Positions 32,519 through 41,029 of a DNA stretch of 64,000 nucleotides are shown here, one piece after another. Both the position numbers and the translations under genes were made by a program. The DNA comes from Erysipelotrichaceae bacterium (GTDB lineage: Bacteria > Bacillota_I > Bacilli_A > Erysipelotrichales > Erysipelotrichaceae), in contig JAUYTU010000018.1 in the NCBI GenBank assembly GCA_030694975.1, forward strand, positions 1-64,000, given 5' to 3'. Position 1 is the first letter of the stretch. The number at the start of each line of letters is the position of its first letter. The notes beneath the pieces are model-generated. The model was not told the origin of the DNA. It saw only the letters and a program-made list of their open reading frames with translations, and did not search any database.

Positions 32519-33445
32519 TTTGATACGATACGTATCAATGCCGCGATAGTGAATGATTTTGATTTTCGGATGGCTGCGCAAAAGCATAAATATGCCTAAA
32601 ATGTTTTTATTATTGCGCATCTTAAGAAAGTGCTCAATTTCATGTTGATTCATCGGATGACGTTGGGTGATGTTCAAAATAGCTTCCAAATCATCTGAAA
32701 TCTCACTGGAATAACCGTTTTCATAACCATCCTCAATGCCGATTCCATTGAGAATATTCATGGCTTCCAACATTTTTTCATGGGTGACCATCTGCGCAAA
32801 ACTTTCGACCGGGGGTCGGTTGGGCGTATTGATATACAGGCGATCATAGTAAAACTGATGGAGAAAGTCATGATATTTTTGTAAATCCTCGGTTGAATCA
32901 TTCATGCCTTTAATCAACATCAACTCCAGCCAAAGCAATCCCGGATACTGCCGGCTAAACTTTTTCAAAGCCAAGGTTACGTTGGTAAAGTTTATTTCGC
33001 CATGGGGACGATTGATCAGTTTAAACGATCGCTCATCATAACCGTTGACCGAAGGCATGACGACATCCGCTTTCATACACGCTTCGAAAACTTCTGGATG
33101 ATCCAGCAATGCGCCATTGGTAATCAATACGATGGGCTTTTTTGTGCGTTTCTTTAACTCAAGAATCAACTCTTTCAATCCGGCATACAACGTCGGCTCA
33201 CCATCGCCAGCAAATGTGACAGCATCAAAAGGAATGCCTGAAGCCACAAACTGTTCGAACTCGTCCAAAATATCCTGGACGGACATAAACATTTGCGGGG
33301 TGTTGGTCATCTTATCGGTTGGACCCAACATACAGTAAACACACGCATAATTGCACGCTTTTTTCGGGATGGGACTGATACCCAAGGACTGCCCTAAGCG
33401 ACGTGAAGGAATCGGTCCATATACATATTTCATTGGTTTTTTCAT
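32516..33445 (-). CDS. Radical SAM protein (COG0731-like)
   Basis: 309 residues. The Cys-x3-Cys-x2-Cys cluster is in CNYACVYC (near residue 33), preceded by YGPIPSRRLGQSLGI, the signature of a group of stand-alone radical SAM enzymes of unknown reaction. GDGEPTLY is the usual GGE-like SAM-binding segment. A C-terminal ~70 residues (ITQRHPMNQHEIEHFL...) look like a small winged-helix domain. The substrate may be a macromolecule. The ATG at 33445 follows AAGGGTGA. Confidence 0.8.
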   Translation of the reverse strand: MKKPMKYVYGPIPSRRLGQSLGISPIPKKACNYACVYCMLGPTDKMTNTPQMFMSVQDILDEFEQFVASGIPFDAVTFAGDGEPTLYAGLKELILELKKRTKKPIVLITNGALLDHPEVFEACMKADVVMPSVNGYDERSFKLINRPHGEINFTNVTLALKKFSRQYPGLLWLELMLIKGMNDSTEDLQKYHDFLHQFYYDRLYINTPNRPPVESFAQMVTHEKMLEAMNILNGIGIEDGYENGYSSEISDDLEAILNITQRHPMNQHEIEHFLKMRNNKNILGIFMLLRSHPKIKIIHYRGIDTYRIK

Positions 33446-33448
33446 CAA

Positions 33449-33868
33449 ATCACCCTTTACCTATTTATTATAACGCAATTGTCCTTGGCGTTGGTAGGGG
33501 AGTAATGATAATATTGATATGAAAAGAGAATGTAATGGAAGAAATCAAAGCCAAAACACTTCGGTGGGGCCAAGCGTGGCGTTCGATCTATTTATCCGAC
33601 CTTTGAATTGACGAGCAGTTGGACCGAAATTTTCCGGGATTGAAGCAGAAGTATATTAAACCATTGGGAATCGTAATGTTTGTGACTCCAAACTCTCTCA
33701 CGAATCTTTCAAAGGGAATGTGAAACTCAATTCATCATTTATCAGAGGAGAGAAATCATCAGAGATTATCAATCCGGATTTGGGGAAGAGCATTTGAAAC
33801 TATTTTGAAAATGCATTGTAATATCATGAAATATACCGTATCATAAATAAAAACATGGAGGACTGATC
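33449..33868. other. Intergenic region with decayed reading frame
   Basis: About 420 bp without an intact gene. A frame beginning at the ATG near 33536 (MEEIKAKTLRWGQAW...) is interrupted by two in-frame stops and continues in the same register to about 33820, so this may be a degraded gene. I do not recognise the product. The 3' part contains the promoter of the Lrp gene. Confidence 0.4.
33794..33822 (+). promoter_or_regulatory. Promoter of lrp-aminotransferase operon
   Basis: TTGAAA (33794-33799), a 17-bp spacer and TGTAAT (33817-33822). Confidence 0.55.
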
Positions 33869-34348
33869 ATGGAGGATGTACTTAAACTATTGACACAGAA
33901 TGCCCGTTTGACTAATAGTGAAATGGCTGTTTTGTTGGGTAAAGAGGAAAGTGAAGTCGCACGCATCGTTGAGAAATTACAAGAAGATGGGGTCATCAAG
34001 GGCTATCAAGCGATTATTAATTATGAAAAGCTGCCACACATACCGGTGTTTGCGCTGATCGAATGCAAAGTCATGCCCAAGGCCGAGTATGGCTTTCAGG
34101 AAATCGCCGATCGGGTGATGGCGTTGGAAGAGGTTGATAGTGTATATTTAATGGCCGGCAATTATGATTTGGCGGTGTATGTCAAAGGTGCTACGATGCA
34201 GGAAGTCGCTAATTTCGTAGCAAAACGCTTATCCACGTTGGAATCCATCTTATCCACTTCGACACGTTTTGTCTTGCAACGATACAAACAAAACGGCGTT
34301 ATCCTCGATGATAAGGATATCCGCGATCCGCGCAACATGGTACTGTAA
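33869..34348 (+). CDS. Lrp/AsnC family transcriptional regulator
   Basis: 159 residues. N-terminal HTH (LTNSEMAVLLGKEESEVARIVEKLQEDGVIKGYQAIINYEKL) and C-terminal RAM ligand-binding domain (SVYLMAGNYDLAVYVKG), both complete. The stop overlaps the aminotransferase start by 1 nt, so the regulator very probably controls amino-acid metabolism through that gene. Confidence 0.9.
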   Translation: MEDVLKLLTQNARLTNSEMAVLLGKEESEVARIVEKLQEDGVIKGYQAIINYEKLPHIPVFALIECKVMPKAEYGFQEIADRVMALEEVDSVYLMAGNYDLAVYVKGATMQEVANFVAKRLSTLESILSTSTRFVLQRYKQNGVILDDKDIRDPRNMVL

Positions 34349-35523
34349 TGGAGCCTAAAGTAATATTTAATCAACATCTTAAAAACGTTAAGCCCTCTGT
34401 CGTTGGGAAGTTTTTAGAGATTGCCAACGAATATAAAGAGATCATTTCGTTAAGTGTCGGAGAACCGGACTTTCAGACGCCGTGGCATATCCGTCAGGCC
34501 GGAATTGAAGCGTTGGAACAAGGCAAAACTTTTTACTCGCCGGTCCGCGGATTATTAGCTCTGCGCCAGGAAATATCGGATTACATGTTTCAACGATTTG
34601 AAACGCAGTATCAACCGAAGACGGAGATTTTGGTCACCGTCGGTTCCTCTGAAGCCATTGAAATGGCCTATCGGACCCTGTTAAACCCGGGGGATGAAGT
34701 GTTGATCGTTCAGCCCAGCTATCTGGTTTATGAGCCAATGGTTTACATGGCAGGAGCGGTTCCCATTATTATTGAAACCTTTGAGAAGGATGGTTTTCGT
34801 TTAAAACCCGAGCAACTCAAAGAAAAGATAACGTCGAAATCACGTCTTTTGATTTTGCCTTATCCATGCAATCCGACCGGTGCGATTATGGAAAAAGTCG
34901 ACCTTGAAGCGATTGCGGAAGTGATCCGCGAAACAGATATGTTAATTCTAAGTGATGAGATTTATGCGGAATTAAACTATTCGGAGATATCGCATGTGTC
35001 CATTGCCAGTATCGAGGGCATGCGTGAGCGCACCATCGTAACTTCGGGATTCTCAAAAGCCTTTGCGATGACCGGCTGGCGGATCGGCTATGCCTGTGCA
35101 CCGGAAGAGATCATATCAGCCATGACCAAATATCATCAGTATGCGATCATGTGTGCTCCGACCGTTTCGCAGTTTGCGGGGATTGAAGCACTGAAAAACG
35201 GCGCAGGAGATATCGTGGCGATGCGCAGTGAATATAATATGCGTCGACGTTATATTGTCGATCGGCTGTTGAAAATGGGCTTATCCTGTTATGAGCCGAA
35301 GGGAGCTTTCTATGTGTTCCCAAACATTTCATCTACGGGATTGAACAGTGAAGAGTTCTGCGAGAAATTGCTTAAACAAAAGCAAGTGGCGGTCATCCCG
35401 GGCAATGCCTTTGGGGATAGTGGTGAGGGCTTTGTCAGGATTTCGTATTCTTTTTCGCTCAAACATATCATTGAAGCCATGAATCGCATGGAGGAGTTTA
35501 TTCAGGAACTATCACAACGATAG
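34348..35523 (+). CDS. PLP-dependent aminotransferase, class I
   Basis: 391 residues. SVGEPDFQTPWHI, VTVGSSEAIEMA, PCNPTGAIM, LSDEIYAELNY and the PLP-Lys motif SGFSKAFAMTGWRIGY are all present in the right order. It is similar in layout to aspartate/aromatic aminotransferases (PatA type) of Bacillota. It transfers an amino group from an amino acid to 2-oxoglutarate. Substrate specificity is not visible. It is coupled to the Lrp gene by a 1-nt overlap. Confidence 0.9.
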   Translation: MEPKVIFNQHLKNVKPSVVGKFLEIANEYKEIISLSVGEPDFQTPWHIRQAGIEALEQGKTFYSPVRGLLALRQEISDYMFQRFETQYQPKTEILVTVGSSEAIEMAYRTLLNPGDEVLIVQPSYLVYEPMVYMAGAVPIIIETFEKDGFRLKPEQLKEKITSKSRLLILPYPCNPTGAIMEKVDLEAIAEVIRETDMLILSDEIYAELNYSEISHVSIASIEGMRERTIVTSGFSKAFAMTGWRIGYACAPEEIISAMTKYHQYAIMCAPTVSQFAGIEALKNGAGDIVAMRSEYNMRRRYIVDRLLKMGLSCYEPKGAFYVFPNISSTGLNSEEFCEKLLKQKQVAVIPGNAFGDSGEGFVRISYSFSLKHIIEAMNRMEEFIQELSQR

Positions 35524-35531
35524 TTCTTTTT
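35506..35531 (+). terminator. Terminator of aminotransferase gene
   Basis: GAACTATC-ACAAC-GATAGTTC then T5; it overlaps the stop codon. Confidence 0.75.
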
Positions 35532-35637
35532 AAAAGTATTAAGAATAATCAACTTCGGAGGATTTGGTTTGCAAATTTAGTGACATTTCATGTGCTATAC
35601 TTAATTTAAATCAGATCTGCACGATTAAGGAGAATTT

Positions 35638-36426
35638 ATGAAAATCAGCGAAATCATATCTTATTTAAATATGGATGCGGAATGGGTGAATTTTAATCAA
35701 ACCCGAGATGTGGTCATGTTTGGTGATTCAAGTCAAACGGTTAAAAAAGTAGGTGTGTGTTGGGTAGCCACCTTACCAGCGATTGAACAGGCGATTAAAA
35801 AGGGCATCAATTTCATTATTTCTCATGAAAACTGCTTTTATGAAGCAGGGACTATGCTTCCGATTGAGTTGATTGAGTCAAGACATAAAAAGGAAAACCT
35901 GCTGGCAAAACATAACATTTGTGTGTATCGTTGTCATGACGTTTGGGATATGATACCGGAAATTGGGGTTGCGGATACGTGGAGTTCGATTATTGGTTTG
36001 CCATTTGCTAGAAGAAATCTTCGATCCTACAACTCGTTTGCAACTTTTGAAGGCATGACCGTTGAAATGATTGCAAAAAAAATAGCCAATGCACTGGCAC
36101 CTTTTGGCCAACCGTCCGTTACAGTCTTGGGTGATTTGAATCAGCAGGTAAAATCATTGGGTATCGGAACCGGAGCGGCAACCGATGTGTTTGCACTTGT
36201 CCGTGAAAAAATGGAATGCGTTGTACTAAGTGATGATGGCAGTAATAACTGGATTGCACATCAATACTGCATCGACAACAAGATTCCGTTAATCATCGTG
36301 CATCATTCAGTCAGTGAAATCCCAGGTGTCAGAAAAATCGTTGGTTATTTGGAATTAAAGTTTCCAGATCTGTCGGTTGCGTATCTGGAAGAGGGATATC
36401 AATATCGGACAGTGTCCAACGATTGA
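35638..36426 (+). CDS. Nif3-like dinuclear metal centre protein
   Basis: 262 residues, the compact single-domain form. FIISHENCF near residue 60 replaces the usual HHP motif (HEN), IGTGAA (near 180) and LSDDGSNNWIAHQYC are the second metal-site region, and HHSVSEIPG near the C terminus gives further His ligands. The family (NIF3/YqfO) forms hexamers with two metals, and its substrate is often unknown. The changed HHP to SHEN may alter the metal site. Confidence 0.75.
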   Translation: MKISEIISYLNMDAEWVNFNQTRDVVMFGDSSQTVKKVGVCWVATLPAIEQAIKKGINFIISHENCFYEAGTMLPIELIESRHKKENLLAKHNICVYRCHDVWDMIPEIGVADTWSSIIGLPFARRNLRSYNSFATFEGMTVEMIAKKIANALAPFGQPSVTVLGDLNQQVKSLGIGTGAATDVFALVREKMECVVLSDDGSNNWIAHQYCIDNKIPLIIVHHSVSEIPGVRKIVGYLELKFPDLSVAYLEEGYQYRTVSND

Positions 36427-36448
36427 GTATAGTATAAGCATGTATAAT

Positions 36449-36483
36449 AAAAAAACCGTTTTCAGTTTTAGGGGAGAAAACGG
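36449..36483 (-). terminator. Terminator of the 36526-37380 gene
   Basis: CCGTTTTC/GAAAACGG hairpin with a T-run on the minus strand (A7 at 36449-36455). Confidence 0.65.
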
Positions 36484-36507
36484 CAGTCACATATACAGAT
36501 TTTAACA

Positions 36508-36527
36508 GCGACGGCTCGTCGCTTTTT
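36508..36527 (+). terminator. Terminator of Nif3-like gene
   Basis: GCGACG-GCT-CGTCGC followed by T5. Confidence 0.65.
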
Positions 36528-37380
36528 AATGGGTATATTTAAGCAAGAGTGTGTAATTGAAGAATGAATACGCCGTAAATCCAAAGAACATCACGATTTC
36601 AATCCAACCGACATTCACACCTTGAATCATCATATTGACGATCATCATCGAGATCGCGATAAGCATCGCTATGCCTTTGACAATTAATACACTACTTAAC
36701 AAATAACCCAGAGCTCTACGTTTAATGAGAAGGTAGGCTGTGATTAATCCTGCCGGAACGATAAATCCTAAATCCATGCCCTGAATGATCAGTGTTGTGT
36801 AATGTTCCAACCCCGCCGGCACAGCACCGCCAAAAGTCGGGGCTAATTTACCTAACCAAAGTAATGCAAGCAATATCGAGATTGCGATCAAATAACCACT
36901 GATCCGTTTGATGGGAAATTTATCGGAAAAGCGTTGGGTAATGGTTGTAAGTTCAAAGGATGTCATGGCAAAAATAAAGGCAAACAAACTCAAAGACATC
37001 AATGCGGTATATAGAATGAATAGGGGGTTGTAATTCCACAGGAATGTATAGGACATATACGTATATAGAAAGTACCCGATTAATCCTGTCAATGTAAGCT
37101 GTGCGCGAAAGGAGTTTTTATTTGAAAGAAAAAGAGCGATGGCTGTCGCTGGAACCGCAAGAAACAAGGTTACCATGTCGGAAGCGATACCTTGGGCAAC
37201 AACGGAAACAGAATCATTTTTATAGATGCCGGTTCCGTAAATCGTAACCGTCTCTTTGGTAATGGCAGTGAATGAATAATGTTCGGGGTTTTGAGATGTC
37301 AGAATTCCTGCAATACTGACGGTAGCGGATAATATAAGGATCATAATGACTAGTGCAAATAAGGTTTTGTAGTTTTTCAT
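36526..37380 (-). CDS. Multi-spanning membrane protein of unknown function
   Basis: 284 residues with about eight hydrophobic segments: a possible signal-like first segment, a soluble loop (about 28-60), then paired helices. No motif that I recognise. It is alone on the minus strand between convergent genes. Confidence 0.55.
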   Translation of the reverse strand: MKNYKTLFALVIMILILSATVSIAGILTSQNPEHYSFTAITKETVTIYGTGIYKNDSVSVVAQGIASDMVTLFLAVPATAIALFLSNKNSFRAQLTLTGLIGYFLYTYMSYTFLWNYNPLFILYTALMSLSLFAFIFAMTSFELTTITQRFSDKFPIKRISGYLIAISILLALLWLGKLAPTFGGAVPAGLEHYTTLIIQGMDLGFIVPAGLITAYLLIKRRALGYLLSSVLIVKGIAMLIAISMMIVNMMIQGVNVGWIEIVMFFGFTAYSFFNYTLLLKYTH

Positions 37381-37548
37381 AAGACCTCCACGAAAGTAAC
37401 TTTGATTTTGATGTTAAGGCTGTCTTTCGTTGGTGTCAATTGCATTCTTGATAAACCATAACGATTGTTGATAAGAAAGTTCACCATCCGTGGAGTCATT
37501 TTTCTCATCATCAGAATATCGTGATGGACAGAACTTAAAAGATTCAAA

Positions 37549-37571
37549 AGAAAAACCGGATTTCTCCGGTT
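37549..37571 (-). terminator. Terminator of CAP-domain gene
   Basis: Minus strand: AACCGGA-GAAA-TCCGGTT followed by T5. Confidence 0.75.
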
Positions 37572-37581
37572 AACCTACATG

Positions 37582-38790
37582 TTATTTCCCTTTGTAGAAT
37601 ATTTGTGCCCAGTGATAACGACCATTTTCGCCTTTGGTGATACCAACGCCGATATCTGAGTAGTTGTCACTTAGTAAGTTTTTACGGTGACCTTCAGATT
37701 TCATCCAAGCTGCAACAACTTCAGCAGGGCTCTTATAACCCAATGCCAAGTTTTCACCGATATAACGATATGTGAAATCAGGGTCATCGAATACTGTGAA
37801 GAAACGGCTGCCATCCGGACGTGTATGTGAGAATGAAACAACGAGTTCTTCGGAGCGGATTTGTGCACCGGCCGCAATGTAGTTGTTGTATTTCAATATG
37901 GATTTACCGGCTTTTTCGCGTTCGATATTGGTCAAGCGAGCGACTTCCAGTTTCCAATCGGATTGTGGAGTCATGGATACGGCTGATTTAATCGTAAGAG
38001 TTACGGAATCTTTAAATCCGCCATCTTTAGAAGTTACGGTAATCGTGACTTCTCCGGTAGATTTTGCGCTAACAAGGCCACTGGTCGAAACTGTAGCAAT
38101 ATCAGCATTTGAAGTTTGCCAAGTGACGGATTTGTCGGTAGCATTGGTAGGACTGACGGTATCGGCTAAGGTCGTTGTTTTATTAATGTAGAGTGAATCT
38201 ACGGAAGATTTAAGTGTAATACCTGTTACAGAAATGTTTGCGACTGTAACTGGTGCCGGTGCAGGAGCAGGTTTAGCAACGGGTGCCGGGGTCGGTTTTG
38301 CAACTGTTACCGGGGCCGGTTTAGGTGTCGGTGTTACGGTCTTTACAGGCGTTACAACAACAACGGGTTCTGAAATTGTAATTTTGAATGCTGATTCAAG
38401 TCTGACGGATTTACTTGATACATGGACTGTCACTTCACCGGCAGATAAAGCAAATAAGTATCCATCTTGATCGATGGTAGCGATCAGGCTGTCAACACTG
38501 TATACCAAATCTTCGGGTATCAGGGATGGGATGTTGGCGGTAACTTTCATTTGAATAGCATCGCCGATGGTCAGCTGATTTTTTGAAGCATTTAATTGAA
38601 GATATGAAAGTTGAGGTGTGACACTCTCTGGTTTCACTTGATTGACTGTTTGATTGACTATATTATTTTGTACGACCAAAAGATTGTTCTGTTCACTTTC
38701 TTTGGCTATAGTTCTCGGTTGAGCAACAATAATCGCTATGGCAGATACCAAGATTAATGTCGTTAGTCCGGCGATGATTTTTTTAAACAT
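37582..38790 (-). CDS. Secreted Ig-like (BIG2) and CAP-domain protein
   Basis: 402 residues. Signal peptide or single N-terminal anchor (about 4-24), a BIG2-like domain (about 60-140: SYLQLNASKNQLTIGDAI...), a Pro/Ala/Lys/Thr linker (VTVAKPTPAPVAKPAPAPAP, about 155-185), a second BIG2 domain (ISVTGITLKSSVDSLYI..., about 190-268), and a C-terminal CAP/SCP domain (about 275-402) with FSHTRPDGSRFF, ENLALGY, AWMKSEGHRKNLL and HWAQIF. It is exported and probably acts at the cell surface or in the matrix. Three c-di-GMP aptamers sit upstream, so expression should follow the second messenger. The SD GGGAGG is 7 nt before the ATG. Confidence 0.9.
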   Translation of the reverse strand: MFKKIIAGLTTLILVSAIAIIVAQPRTIAKESEQNNLLVVQNNIVNQTVNQVKPESVTPQLSYLQLNASKNQLTIGDAIQMKVTANIPSLIPEDLVYSVDSLIATIDQDGYLFALSAGEVTVHVSSKSVRLESAFKITISEPVVVVTPVKTVTPTPKPAPVTVAKPTPAPVAKPAPAPAPVTVANISVTGITLKSSVDSLYINKTTTLADTVSPTNATDKSVTWQTSNADIATVSTSGLVSAKSTGEVTITVTSKDGGFKDSVTLTIKSAVSMTPQSDWKLEVARLTNIEREKAGKSILKYNNYIAAGAQIRSEELVVSFSHTRPDGSRFFTVFDDPDFTYRYIGENLALGYKSPAEVVAAWMKSEGHRKNLLSDNYSDIGVGITKGENGRYHWAQIFYKGK

Positions 38791-38802
38791 GATATTCCTC
38801 CC

Positions 38803-38822
38803 GTGTTCTGAAAAAAGAACAC
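38803..38822 (-). promoter_or_regulatory. Hairpin next to the SD of the CAP gene
   Basis: On the minus strand GTGTTCT and AGAACAC frame a TTTTTTC loop; SD GGGAGG follows directly. GTGTTCT can alternatively pair with GAACA upstream of the third aptamer, so it is a plausible switching element. Confidence 0.6.
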
Positions 38823-38829
38823 TTCCTTT

Positions 38830-38898
38830 GGAAACTGGCTACCACCCCGGATGGGAAGGCCCTATAGCTTTGCGTCCTACTCTTTCGAATAGTTTGCC
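38830..38898 (-). ncRNA. Cyclic-di-GMP-I riboswitch aptamer, copy nearest the gene
   Basis: On the minus strand this is GGCAAAC, GAAA tetraloop, GGACGCAAAGCTATAGGG, and GGTAGCCAG, the conserved core of GEMM-I (RF01051), including the GACGCAAAGC stretch. GAACA and TGTTC flank it and could close a helix around it. Confidence 0.9.
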
Positions 38899-38963
38899 GT
38901 TGTCAGTAAATTGTTCAGAATTCTTGGGAGATGGTTCTTAGTAACAAAAAGAACAATCTCTTT

Positions 38964-39032
38964 GGAAACTGGCTGCCATCCCGAATGGGAAGGCCCTATA
39001 GCTTTGCGTCCTACTCTTTCGAATAGTTTGCC
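38964..39032 (-). ncRNA. Cyclic-di-GMP-I riboswitch aptamer, middle copy
   Basis: Same conserved core as the neighbouring copies (GGCAAAC, GACGCAAAGC, GGCAGCCAG), flanked by GAACA and TGTTC. TGTTC is followed by T5, so a closed flanking helix could act as a terminator. Confidence 0.9.
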
Positions 39033-39095
39033 TTTATCAGTAAAATGTTCAAAGAATCAACATCTGTGATAAAAATGAAAAAAGAACGTTATCTT

Positions 39096-39164
39096 GGAAA
39101 CTGGCTGCCACCCCAAATGGGAAGGCCCTATAGCTTTGCGTCCTATTCTTTCAAATAGTTTGCC
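39096..39164 (-). ncRNA. Cyclic-di-GMP-I riboswitch aptamer, first copy in the transcript
   Basis: Same core, with small changes in helix P1b (TTTGAAAGAA instead of TTCGAAAGAG) that keep pairing. Flanked by GAAC and GTTC-T6. The three aptamers repeat with periods of 132 and 134 nt. Confidence 0.9.
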
Positions 39165-39311
39165 TTTTCATTAAGTTGTTCTTTGCATACAAATATTAAC
39201 ATAGAATACTATTAAAGAAAAGGGAATTGCAGTGATTTCTCGAGCGTTTTGCATATTTTGTCATGAAAATGTCATTAAATGCTCACATATGGTTAATTAT
39301 TTGAGTAAATT

Positions 39312-39923
39312 CTATTCGCTGATGTAAGACATATCACTTAATCGTTTAATGAAGTGCTTACCATCATTGTTTTCGATCATAAAACTCACACCACCGGCTA
39401 AGCCAAACATTTCAGCTTTATTGATCGATTCGACATCCAGTCCAAGCCACATGGCATTAAAAACACTCAGCAAGTCTCCGTGGGAAACAATAATAATATA
39501 CTCATCCGGACTGTTTGTTATCTTCTGAAAAAATGGATACAATCTGTTCCATTCATCCCTTCTGCTTTCTGCATCAGAAAACATTCGGTCATCAACAGTC
39601 CTCTCTTGACATTCCATATTTTCTTTTAACCATTGTACAGATTTCCCGACACATTTCCCAAGATTTCGCTCTCTTAATTCATAGGATAAGATCGGAGCAC
39701 AATCAAAATATTTACCAACAATCTCAGCCGTCTGAACAGCGCGTTTTAAATCAGAGCTATACATAACTATACTTTTTTCTAACAAATCATTTGACAGTTT
39801 GCGACCGATGTTTTCGGCTTGTGACTTACCGGTTTCAGATAAATCCCAATCCGTCCAAGATCCTACCATGCCATTGGTATGATGAATCGATTGTGTATGC
39901 TGAATTGTAATGATCGTTTTCAT
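39312..39923 (-). CDS. Histidine phosphatase family protein with altered RHG motif
   Basis: 203 residues. The N terminus is IQHTQSIHHTNG instead of RHGxT, so the nucleophile His (residue 9) remains but the preceding Arg is Gln. SSDLKRAVQTAE, RERNLG and VSHGDLLSVF supply the usual second Arg, acid and second His. The family removes phosphate from small molecules or proteins. The lost Arg may lower activity. SD AAGGAG on the minus strand. Confidence 0.8.
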   Translation of the reverse strand: MKTIITIQHTQSIHHTNGMVGSWTDWDLSETGKSQAENIGRKLSNDLLEKSIVMYSSDLKRAVQTAEIVGKYFDCAPILSYELRERNLGKCVGKSVQWLKENMECQERTVDDRMFSDAESRRDEWNRLYPFFQKITNSPDEYIIIVSHGDLLSVFNAMWLGLDVESINKAEMFGLAGGVSFMIENNDGKHFIKRLSDMSYISE

Positions 39924-40190
39924 TCGTACTCCTTTGTTTGAAATTGAGAATTATTTAAGCGATGTACATATCAGTCTATATCAAATTCGGAAATATTTCA
40001 ATCGCGTTTTTTATTATTTAGGCGCAAAAAAGAGCAAATTTGAGTAGATTACATACGATTATTTTCTTAAATTTTCAGTTTAATTTTCAGGTATTTTCTT
40101 GTTTGTGTATTTTCTGACACAATTGCAGATAACCCTTGAAAAGTCACTGAAAAGGTTGTAATCTTAACCTATAGGCATTTGGAGGATTTC
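39924..40190. other. AT-rich intergenic region with a promoter
   Basis: No gene seen. It contains TTGAAA-N17-TAATCT (40136-40164), a good promoter for the flavodoxin gene. The rest is AT-rich. Confidence 0.5.
40136..40164 (+). promoter_or_regulatory. Promoter of flavodoxin/FMN-binding operon
   Basis: TTGAAA (40136-40141), 17-bp spacer, TAATCT (40159-40164). Confidence 0.6.
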
Positions 40191-40649
40191 ATGAAAATTG
40201 CGATAGTCATATACTCCTATACAGGGAACACTTTTTCCATAGGGACAAAAATCGTACGTTTTTTACAAAACAAGAATCATGATGCACATCTTATACGTGT
40301 TAATGTTAATGATGATCAACCAAGCAAAACTGAGATTCAATTGGGCGAAATTGACTCCATAGCCCCATTTGACAAGGTTATTTTTGGTTCGCCGGTCCGA
40401 GCTTTTTCGTTAGCTCCGGCTATGACTAAATATCTTCAGCAAATCGAATCGTTGAATGGAAAAACGGTCAGCTGCTTTGTTACCAAACAGTTACCTTTTG
40501 CTTGGACGGGCGGTAATTCGGCGCTAAGCAAGATGGTGAGTTTGTGTAAAGAAAAGGGTGCTGAAATTGATAGAACCGGTATCATCAACTGGTCAAATAA
40601 GAACCGGGAGCAGTTGATTGAACAATTCATCAGAGAACTGGCTGAATAG
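40191..40649 (+). CDS. Flavodoxin family protein
   Basis: 152 residues. IVIYSYTGNTFSIG (near residue 5) is the FMN phosphate-binding loop of flavodoxins, and FGSPVRAFSLAPAM lies around the isoalloxazine ring. It carries electrons in the cytoplasm. The ATG at 40191 is 5 nt after GGAGG. The next gene, an FMN-binding membrane protein, begins at the last base of this one. Confidence 0.8.
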   Translation: MKIAIVIYSYTGNTFSIGTKIVRFLQNKNHDAHLIRVNVNDDQPSKTEIQLGEIDSIAPFDKVIFGSPVRAFSLAPAMTKYLQQIESLNGKTVSCFVTKQLPFAWTGGNSALSKMVSLCKEKGAEIDRTGIINWSNKNREQLIEQFIRELAE

Positions 40650-41029
40650 TGAAAAAGCGGGTAAAGACTTTGATTGTATTGGTCGTATTTATTTTAGTTG
40701 TGAGCTATGTTGCATATTTTGCAATAGAACGCAATCTCGAAGGTTTGGAAGAAGTAAATATTTCACCCGTAGATCTTTCTTTGATCAAAGATGGTGATTA
40801 TCAGGGTAAATATAGCGCATTTCCGGTATCTGTTATGGTAGAAGTTTCAGTAGTAGACCATCGTATCACGAAGATTGATATCATCAAGCACAATAACGGG
40901 CAAGGTGGGGATGCCGAAGCCATCGTTGATGAAGTTATCCGGTTGCAATCGCTCGATGTCGATGTGATCAGTGGAGCAACCTATAGCAGTCAGGTAATTA
41001 AGCTGGCAATCGCAGATGCTTTTAAATAG
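40649..41029 (+). CDS. Membrane-anchored FMN-binding domain protein
   Basis: 126 residues: one N-terminal membrane segment (about 7-27), then an FMN_bind domain with the GDYQGKY start and SGATYSS near the C terminus, the motif to which FMN is covalently attached by ApbE-type flavin transferases. It probably passes electrons across or along the membrane with the preceding flavodoxin. Starts with GTG overlapping the flavodoxin stop by 1 nt. Confidence 0.85.
   Translation: MKKRVKTLIVLVVFILVVSYVAYFAIERNLEGLEEVNISPVDLSLIKDGDYQGKYSAFPVSVMVEVSVVDHRITKIDIIKHNNGQGGDAEAIVDEVIRLQSLDVDVISGATYSSQVIKLAIADAFK

Noticed and set aside
38234-38470. Gly/Val/Thr-rich 78-codon plus-strand frame
   Set aside because: It is the complement of the Pro/Ala linker of the CAP protein, a repetitive shadow.
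38791-39190. Tandem DNA repeats as a CRISPR array or insertion-site repeats
   Set aside because: The repeated unit is 69 nt with the c-di-GMP-I core and compensatory changes, so it is an RNA aptamer, not a CRISPR repeat.
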